In this document: in pieces, positions 34,032 through 39,069 of the stretch
Layout: each line of letters starts with the position of its first letter
Position numbering within the stretch: position 1 is the first letter of the stretch
Program-made: the position numbers and the translations under genes
Source: Sporomusaceae bacterium
Lineage (GTDB): Bacteria; Bacillota_C; Negativicutes; Sporomusales_B; UBA7701
Assembly (NCBI GenBank): GCA_022839045.1
Contig: JALHDI010000013.1
Location: forward strand, 1 to 39,069
Reading direction: 5' to 3'
DNA length: 39,069 nucleotides
The notes under the pieces: generated by a model
Database searches by the model: none
What the model was told of the DNA's origin: nothing
Seen by the model: the letters and a program-made list of their open reading frames with translations, nothing else

Positions 34032-35294
34032 ATGGCAACGAAAGAATACAGCCTGAAGTACGGCAAGGGGTATGTAAAAATCTCCCTCGACCCGTCGCTG
34101 GTCGCCGGGGAGCTCAAAATCCGCGAGGCCCCGGTGCTGACCGACCCCGCCGCCGCCATCCGCGAAGCGATCAGGAGCCCGATCGCCTCCCCGCCTCTCC
34201 GTGAGGTCGCCAAACCCGGCGAGACGGTGTGCTTTATCGTCAACGACCCCACCCGCGTGGCCAACAGCGACGTCTTCATGCCCATCCTGCTCGACGAGCT
34301 CAACGCCGCCGGCGTGCCCGACAAGGACATGTTCATCGTTTTCGCCCTCGGCACCCACCGCGACATGACCGCGGAGGAGATGGCGGCGGCCGTGGGCCCG
34401 GAAGTGGCCAAGCGCGTGCGGATGTACAACAGCAACGCCAAGAAGGACGAGTTCGTCTACTTCGGCACCACCTCGCGCGGCACGCCGGTTTGGTTCAACA
34501 AACTGGTCGCCGACGCCGACCGCATCGTCTGCACCGGCAGCGTCGTCCACCATTTCTTCTCCGGCTTCGGCGGCGGGCGCAAGGCGATGCTGCCCGGGGT
34601 GGCAAAGCACGAGACCATCCGCAAGAACCACAGCATGATGTTCGATCCCGATGCCGTTATCGGCCGCCTGGAAGGCAACCCCGTCTACCACGACCAGGTC
34701 GAGGGCGCGGAGATGCGCCGGCCGGATTTCCTCATCAACGTCGTCCTCAACGAGAAGTTCGAGTTTCTGGGCGTATTCGCCGGCGACTACGTCAAAGCCC
34801 ACCTGGACGCGTGCAAGTTCGTCGACAGCGTGTACGGCACGCCGGTCCCCGAGCCGGCCGATCTTGTCATCGCGACCTGCGGCGGCTATCCCAAGGATAT
34901 CAACGTCTACCAGCTGCAGAAGACGATGGACAACGCCTGGGGCGCGGTGCGCCAGGGCGGGGTGGTCATCGTCCTCGGCGAATGCATCGAAGGCTCGGGC
35001 TCGGCGGTATATGAGGAAACGATGCGCAAGTACAGGACGCCGGACGATGTAGAGGCAGCTCTCAGGGCCAACTTCGAGATCGGCGCCCATAAGGCGTACG
35101 CCGTCACCAGGCTGATGAAGAAAGCCGAGTTCATCCTCGTCTCCTGCCTGAAACCGGAGCTCGCCAAGACGCTTCTCTTCACGCCGGCCGCCGATATCGA
35201 CGAAGCCCTCGCCCTGGCGTTCGCCAAGCTGGGGCCGAAGCCGCGGATAATCCTCATGCCGCAGGGCAGCATCACCGTTCCGCTCAGCAAATAA
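34032..35294 (+). CDS. LarA-family (nickel-pincer) 2-hydroxyacid racemase homologue
   Basis: A 420-residue homologue of nickel-dependent lactate racemase, which interconverts stereoisomers of alpha-hydroxyacids by hydride transfer to a nickel-pincer nucleotide. Residues described for Lactobacillus plantarum LarA are kept, several at the same number: Asp72 and Arg75 (NDPTR), His109 (GTHR), His174 (VVHHFF), cofactor-binding Lys184 (GGGRKAMLPGV) and nickel ligand His200 (RKNH); Gln294 and Lys297 are near the expected places. It should therefore be active if the cofactor is supplied; larB, larC and larE are not in the window. Homologues act on lactate, malate and other acids. The neighbours favour a dicarboxylate such as malate, but this is inferred. 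Confidence 0.9.
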   Translation: MATKEYSLKYGKGYVKISLDPSLVAGELKIREAPVLTDPAAAIREAIRSPIASPPLREVAKPGETVCFIVNDPTRVANSDVFMPILLDELNAAGVPDKDMFIVFALGTHRDMTAEEMAAAVGPEVAKRVRMYNSNAKKDEFVYFGTTSRGTPVWFNKLVADADRIVCTGSVVHHFFSGFGGGRKAMLPGVAKHETIRKNHSMMFDPDAVIGRLEGNPVYHDQVEGAEMRRPDFLINVVLNEKFEFLGVFAGDYVKAHLDACKFVDSVYGTPVPEPADLVIATCGGYPKDINVYQLQKTMDNAWGAVRQGGVVIVLGECIEGSGSAVYEETMRKYRTPDDVEAALRANFEIGAHKAYAVTRLMKKAEFILVSCLKPELAKTLLFTPAADIDEALALAFAKLGPKPRIILMPQGSITVPLSK

Positions 35295-35308
35295 GAGGGG
35301 AGAAAGAC

Positions 35309-36562
35309 ATGCACGCCATAGAGAAAATACTCGCCAGGGCGGCCGGCAAGGCCACCTTGGCGACCGGGGAGATAATAAACTGCAAGGTCGACCTCGCCGG
35401 CATCAACGACCTTTACCTGCAGACCATCCGCTCCTTCTACGAGATGGGCGGCAAAAAAGTCCACGACCCCAAGAAGGTGGTCGTCTTCCTCGACCACTAC
35501 GCCCCTGCCTCGACCATCACCCAGGCCGACAACCAGAAGCAGTTCCGCGAGTTCTGCTGGGACCAGGGCATCGACCTGCTGATGGACGTCGACACCGGCG
35601 TCTGCCACCAGGTGCTGGCCGACAACGGCCTCGTACATCCCGGTATGGTGCTGGTGGTCACCGACTCCCACACCACCACCCACGGCGCGTTCGGCGCCTT
35701 CGGCACCGGCGTGGGCGCGACCGACCTGGCGATCATCATGATGACCGGCCAGCTGTGGTTCCGGGTGCCGGAAATCATCCGCATCAACCTTGAAGGCAAA
35801 CTGCCCAAGGGCGTGCTCGCCAAGGATGTCATCCTCAAGGTCATCGGCAGCCTGGGAGCCGACTACGGCGTCTACCGGGCGGTGGAGTTCACCGGGCCGG
35901 TGCTGAAGGAGTTCAGCGTCTCCGAGCGCATGGCGCTGTGCAATATGACCACTGAGATGGGGGCCAAGACGGCCTACATCCAGCCGGACGAAATCACCCT
36001 GGCTTTCCTCAAGGGCAAAGCCAAGCGGGGCTACGAAATATTCGCTACCGACCCCGGCTACAAGTATGCCGCCGAGCATACCTTCGACGTCTCCGGCCTC
36101 AAGCCGCAGGTGGCCGCCCCCCACAGCGTCGACAACGTTCACGACATCACCGAGTATATCGGCAAGCCCGTCAACCAGGCATTTCTCGGCACCTGCACCG
36201 GCGGCCGGGTGGAAGACCTGGCGATCGCCGCCGGCATCCTCAAAGGCAAGCGCATCAACCCGAAAACACGCTTCCTGGTGGTCCCGGCGTCGAAGGGGGT
36301 CTTCCTCGAGGCGATGGCCAAAGGGTATGTCCAGACGCTCGTGGAGGCGGGGGCGACCTTCGTGACGCCCGGCTGCGCGGCCTGCCTCGGCACCCACCAG
36401 GGGATGCTTGCCTCCGGCGAGACGTGCATCACGGCGTCGAGCCGCAACTTCCCCGGGCGCATGGGCCACACCAAGGCGGAGATCTTCGTCGGCTCGCCGG
36501 CCGCCGTCGCCGCCGCCGCCCTGGAGGGCAAGATCGTCAATCCGGCAGACTACCTGGAGTAG
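35309..36562 (+). CDS. Aconitase-family dehydratase large subunit (LeuC-like)
   Basis: A 417-residue 4Fe-4S dehydratase/isomerase subunit of the 3-isopropylmalate dehydratase type. Iron-sulfur ligands are Cys296 (GTCTGGR), Cys356 and Cys359 (PGCAACLG). Other blocks are FLDHYAPAS, TDSHTTTHGAFGAFGTGVG and SSRNFPGRMGH. General annotation would be LeuC, but no leuA or leuB is nearby, and the gene is in a sigma-54 operon with an importer and a racemase. A catabolic hydratase (for example maleate/D-malate or a substituted malate) is therefore more likely than leucine synthesis. GAGGGGAG precedes the ATG. The small subunit follows 12 bases later. Confidence 0.92.
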   Translation: MHAIEKILARAAGKATLATGEIINCKVDLAGINDLYLQTIRSFYEMGGKKVHDPKKVVVFLDHYAPASTITQADNQKQFREFCWDQGIDLLMDVDTGVCHQVLADNGLVHPGMVLVVTDSHTTTHGAFGAFGTGVGATDLAIIMMTGQLWFRVPEIIRINLEGKLPKGVLAKDVILKVIGSLGADYGVYRAVEFTGPVLKEFSVSERMALCNMTTEMGAKTAYIQPDEITLAFLKGKAKRGYEIFATDPGYKYAAEHTFDVSGLKPQVAAPHSVDNVHDITEYIGKPVNQAFLGTCTGGRVEDLAIAAGILKGKRINPKTRFLVVPASKGVFLEAMAKGYVQTLVEAGATFVTPGCAACLGTHQGMLASGETCITASSRNFPGRMGHTKAEIFVGSPAAVAAAALEGKIVNPADYLE

Positions 36563-36574
36563 GGGGGGAGAGCA

Positions 36575-37075
36575 ATGAAAAACGTCATCAGCGGCCAGAG
36601 CTTCGTTTACGGGGCTAACATCGACACCGACCAGATCTATCCCGGCCGGTTCCTCGACCTCACCGACCCCGACAAGGTGGCGGAGCACGCCATGGAAGGC
36701 GCCGACCCCTCGTTCGTCAAGGAAGTCAAGCCGGGCGACATCATCGTCGCCGCCGCCAATTTCGGCTGCGGCTCGAGCCGCGAGCACGCCGCCGTAACCC
36801 TGAAAACCGCAGGGGTGGGGGCCATCCTGGCCGATTCCTTCGGGCGGATTTTCTACCGTAACGCCATCAACCTCGGCGTGCCGCTATTGGTTTGCCCCGG
36901 CATCGCCGGCATGGTAAGGCGCGGCGACAGGCTGACCGTCGACCTGGCAACCGGCAAGGTGATTAACGAGACGACCGGCGCGACCGCCCAGGCCCAGCCG
37001 CTCTCGGGCTACGTGATGGAGATCCTCGCCAGCGGCGGGATCAAGCCGATGATAAAGGAGAAATATGGGCGATAG
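36575..37075 (+). CDS. Aconitase-family dehydratase small subunit (LeuD-like)
   Basis: The swivel-domain partner (166 residues) of the LeuC-like subunit. It has NIDTDQIYPGRFLDL at the start, the phosphate/carboxylate-binding NFGCGSSREHA, and DSFGRIFYRNAINLGVPLL. It is the short archaeal-like form. The loop after IYPGRF, which helps set substrate choice in this family, reads LDLTDP rather than an obvious isopropylmalate-type Arg loop. That supports a different substrate, though the reading is tentative. GGGGGAG precedes the ATG. It is the last gene of the operon, 10 bases before a terminator. Confidence 0.92.
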   Translation: MKNVISGQSFVYGANIDTDQIYPGRFLDLTDPDKVAEHAMEGADPSFVKEVKPGDIIVAAANFGCGSSREHAAVTLKTAGVGAILADSFGRIFYRNAINLGVPLLVCPGIAGMVRRGDRLTVDLATGKVINETTGATAQAQPLSGYVMEILASGGIKPMIKEKYGR

Positions 37076-37085
37076 CAGGAGTGTA

Positions 37086-37116
37086 ACGGCCGGCGGCAAC
37101 GCCGGCCGTAGTTTTT
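37086..37116 (+). terminator. Intrinsic terminator of the racemase-dehydratase operon
   Basis: ACGGCCGGCG (37086-37095) pairs with CGCCGGCCGT (37100-37109) around GCAA and is followed by AGTTTTTG. The remaining gap to the next gene (to 37304) shows only the promoter at 37245-37273. Confidence 0.88.
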
Positions 37117-37244
37117 GTGCGGGCCGGCATGCCGGTAACTGGGCGTGCTCCGCCGCAGCGACGGCGATGACTGCCGGATTCATGGCGTTCAGTAAAAAAT
37201 TTCCATAGATGGCTGCGGGGGATTTTGGTAGACATAAAAGGAGA

Positions 37245-37273
37245 TTGACCCTTTGGGGCGAATGATATATAAT
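37245..37273 (+). promoter_or_regulatory. Sigma-A promoter of the tandem MazG-like gene
   Basis: TTGACC (37245-37250) and TATAAT (37268-37273) are 17 bases apart, a near-consensus promoter. The predicted leader is only about 25 bases, so strong constitutive expression is likely. Confidence 0.8.
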
Positions 37274-37304
37274 ATCCGCACCCTGTATCACCCGAGGTCC
37301 GTGC

Positions 37305-37961
37305 ATGACGCTCGACAGCATCTACCTGCCAAAGCTGAACAGACTGGCGCCCACCCTGGAGTCCACGCTGCTGAAGGCGGTGGAGGAAGCGGGCGAGCTG
37401 GCGCGCGCGGTGCTCAAGTTCCTGCCGTACGAGAACCAGCCGCCGGAGGCGGCGGGGGCCGAAGCCGCAGGATTGCTGGCCGACGTGTCCGAGGAACTGC
37501 TCGACGTCGCCCAGACGTGCGTCAGCATGATCTTCGTCATGGAAGATTTCTACGGCGTCAGGACGGACAAGCTGATCGACGAGCACTTGGAGAAGCTTGT
37601 GGCCAAGGGCTACCGCTACGACCGCGGGCGCGCCTACCGCATCGCCACCGACGCCTCCTACAAGTATTTCAACCTGCCGCGGCTCGACCTCGACGGCGTG
37701 ACCCTGCTGACGACGGTGTGCAAGATCCAGGAGGAGCTGGGCGAGTTCACCCAGTACCTCGGCAAGCAGGCCGGCGCGTCGGGCGAAGGCCGCCGGATGG
37801 ATGAGGACGCGGTGATGCGCGGTTGCGCCCTGGAACTGCTCGATGTCGCCCAGTGCTGTTTCACGATGATGTACATCCTCGCCGAACGTCATGAAGTGGA
37901 CATAAAAACGCTGGTGGACGGGCATATAGCCAAGCTCCGCCGCAAGGGCTACTGCGCCTGA
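37305..37961 (+). CDS. Tandem MazG-like all-alpha NTP pyrophosphohydrolase domain protein
   Basis: A 218-residue all-helical protein made of two similar MazG-like units. Unit 1 (about 20-104) has AVEEAGELARAV, then EELLDVAQTC and a tail LIDEHLEKLVAKGY. Unit 2 (about 138-216) has KIQEELGEFTQYL, then LELLDVAQCC and LVDGHIAKLRRKGY. Both keep the EExxE and ExxD acidic residues that bind magnesium in nucleotide pyrophosphohydrolases, so both could be active, or together form one dimer-like site. A house-cleaning role, hydrolysing unwanted NTPs, is likely; the substrate is unknown. GAGG precedes ATG 37305 at 7 bases. It is the only gene between its own promoter and the next one. Confidence 0.85.
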   Translation: MTLDSIYLPKLNRLAPTLESTLLKAVEEAGELARAVLKFLPYENQPPEAAGAEAAGLLADVSEELLDVAQTCVSMIFVMEDFYGVRTDKLIDEHLEKLVAKGYRYDRGRAYRIATDASYKYFNLPRLDLDGVTLLTTVCKIQEELGEFTQYLGKQAGASGEGRRMDEDAVMRGCALELLDVAQCCFTMMYILAERHEVDIKTLVDGHIAKLRRKGYCA

Positions 37962-38058
37962 GGCCCCGCACGAGCTTGACATATTGTTGTAATACGTGCA
38001 TATCCTGTGTGATGTGGAAAATACTAAAGATACCAGTGGTTTTGGCCGTTTATCCCGT

Positions 38059-38087
38059 TTGACAAGTTTTGTCTGCTGAGATAAAAT
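38059..38087 (+). promoter_or_regulatory. Sigma-A promoter of the WecA/TagO-type gene
   Basis: A perfect TTGACA (38059-38064) and TAAAAT (38082-38087) are 17 bases apart; the leader would be about 60 bases. A second TTGACA at 37976-37981 lacks a good -10. The rest of 37962-38155 is AT-rich and holds nothing else recognised. Confidence 0.75.
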
Positions 38088-38155
38088 AGCTAATGATGTT
38101 TACGCATGGATATCAATTAATAAAATGTCTCCCGCGGAAATGAGGTGGTCGTAGC

Positions 38156-39069
38156 GTGCAAGTATATGTCTTTGCCTTCACCGTAGCCTTAATCGTAGCT
38201 TATTTCCTCACGCCTCATGTCAAGGATTTCGCCATAAAAGCAGGGGCGCTGGACGCGCCCGACGCCCGCAAAGTCCATACCAGGCCTATCCCCCGGATGG
38301 GCGGTCTGGCGATTTATCTGGGCTTCGTCCTGGCGGTGCTGGCCAGTCTCCATATCAACCACGAGATCGCCGGGCTGCTCGTCGGCGGCACGGTAATCCT
38401 GACCGTCGGCATCATCGACGACCTCAAGCACCTATCGGCCAAGACCAAATTGCTCGGCCAGATTTTCGCGGCGCTTGTCCTGGTGCTTTTCAACGTGCGT
38501 ATAGAATGGCTCACCAACCCGTTCGGAGAAATGATCTATCTCAACTACCTCTCCATCCCCCTTACCGTTCTGTGGGTTGTGGGCCTTACCAATACCGTCA
38601 ACCTGATCGACGGACTCGACGGCCTGGCGGCGGGGGTTTCCACCATCGCCTCCATCACCATCCTGCTCGTGGCCCTGCAACAGAACTTCTGGACGGTGGC
38701 CATCCTGACGGCGGCCCTGGCCGGCAGCGCACTGGGCTTCTTGCAGCATAATTTCAATCCGGCGAAAATCTTCATGGGCGATACCGGGAGCATGTTTCTG
38801 GGATATATGCTTGCCGCCGTTTCCATACTCGGCACGGTGAAAAGCGCGGCGACCATCGCTCTCGTGGTGCCGATCGTGGCCCTCGGCCTGCCAATCATGG
38901 ATACCGCCTTCGCGATCATCCGCCGCTATACCAACGGCCGGCCGATCTTCAAGCCCGACAAGGGGCACCTCCACCACCGGCTGCTCGAAATGGGCCTGAC
39001 CCAGAAACAGGCGGTGTTGCTGATGTACGTGATCAGCGGCTGTCTGGGACTGAGCGCCATCGCCCTGAC
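38156..39069 (+). CDS. Undecaprenyl-phosphate GlcNAc-1-phosphate transferase (WecA/TagO/MraY family), 3' end missing
   Basis: Integral membrane enzyme that moves a sugar-1-phosphate, probably GlcNAc, from UDP-sugar to undecaprenyl phosphate, starting synthesis of a surface polymer. The 304 visible residues include ARKVHTRPIPRMGG, GIIDDLKHLSAKTK (Asp pair), NTVNLIDGLDGLAAG, KIFMGDTGSMFLGY and the WecA-type cytoplasmic loop KPDKGHLHHRLLEMG, which separates it from MraY. About eight or more hydrophobic segments are visible. GTG 38156 is the start (GAGGTGGT upstream). The frame runs past the window's last base, so the C-terminus is not seen. In related genomes a UDP-GlcNAc 2-epimerase usually follows. 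Confidence 0.94.
   Translation, partial: MQVYVFAFTVALIVAYFLTPHVKDFAIKAGALDAPDARKVHTRPIPRMGGLAIYLGFVLAVLASLHINHEIAGLLVGGTVILTVGIIDDLKHLSAKTKLLGQIFAALVLVLFNVRIEWLTNPFGEMIYLNYLSIPLTVLWVVGLTNTVNLIDGLDGLAAGVSTIASITILLVALQQNFWTVAILTAALAGSALGFLQHNFNPAKIFMGDTGSMFLGYMLAAVSILGTVKSAATIALVVPIVALGLPIMDTAFAIIRRYTNGRPIFKPDKGHLHHRLLEMGLTQKQAVLLMYVISGCLGLSAIAL

Noticed and set aside
33111..36787. Very long - strand frames (659 and 626 codons) opposite the transporter, LarA and LeuCD genes
   Set aside because: Low-complexity Asp/Gly/Val/His translations typical of antisense to high-GC genes; no start signals, and the + strand genes are certain.

Overview
The window reads as a chromosomal segment of a GC-rich, anaerobic Gram-positive-lineage bacterium, most likely a member of the Negativicutes (Sporomusaceae-like). 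This is inferred from gene content and order, not from a marker-gene comparison. Supporting points are the order rpmE - DUF1385 - prfA - prmC - ywlC, then mntP - ywlE - rpiB - ywlG - glyA - upp, then dCMP deaminase and a WecA/TagO-type transferase. Strong purine-rich Shine-Dalgarno sites, frequent GTG/TTG starts and many intrinsic terminators also fit. No rRNA, tRNA, CRISPR array, phage gene or transposase was seen.

Layout. 1-4090: the 3' part of prs, a GNAT acetyltransferase, a membrane-anchored polysaccharide deacetylase, pth and a radical SAM protein, all on + and tightly spaced. 4146-5348: cyclopropane fatty acid synthase on -. 5640-9823: rpmE with its own promoter and terminator, then the translation operon DUF1385/prfA/prmC/ywlC, whose genes overlap or nearly abut. 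9850-12689: AraC regulator, DUF2000 protein, PHP-domain phosphoesterase and dienelactone-hydrolase-like protein. 12751-17098 (-): a diguanylate cyclase and a TAXI-type TRAP transporter (solute receptor plus fused permease). 17373-21048: an ArsC-like gene with a frameshift, YwbE, a cupin, a lipoprotein, a 63-residue protein and a secreted class 3 lipase. 21105-26274: mntP, two small - strand genes, ywlE, rpiB, a structured non-coding element, ywlG, glyA and upp. 26323-29663: aminotransferase (-), YhcH-family protein, a sirtuin with a C-terminal frameshift, and dCMP deaminase. 29715-30476: secreted serine hydrolase (-).

30560-37075 is the most distinctive part. A PrpR_N-type sigma-54 activator is divergent from an apparent operon of a DASS anion transporter, a LarA-family (nickel-pincer) racemase homologue and an aconitase-family LeuC/LeuD-like dehydratase pair. 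A clear -24/-12 promoter lies between regulator and operon. Together they look like an inducible uptake and degradation route for a hydroxy-dicarboxylate; D-malate/maleate is one chemically coherent guess.

37305-39069: a protein with two tandem MazG-like domains under a near-consensus promoter, then a WecA/TagO-type phosphosugar transferase cut by the window edge.

Two genes (ArsC-like and sirtuin) each appear to lack a single base, which could be assembly error or real decay. Every assignment rests on motif reading by eye; no database search was run.
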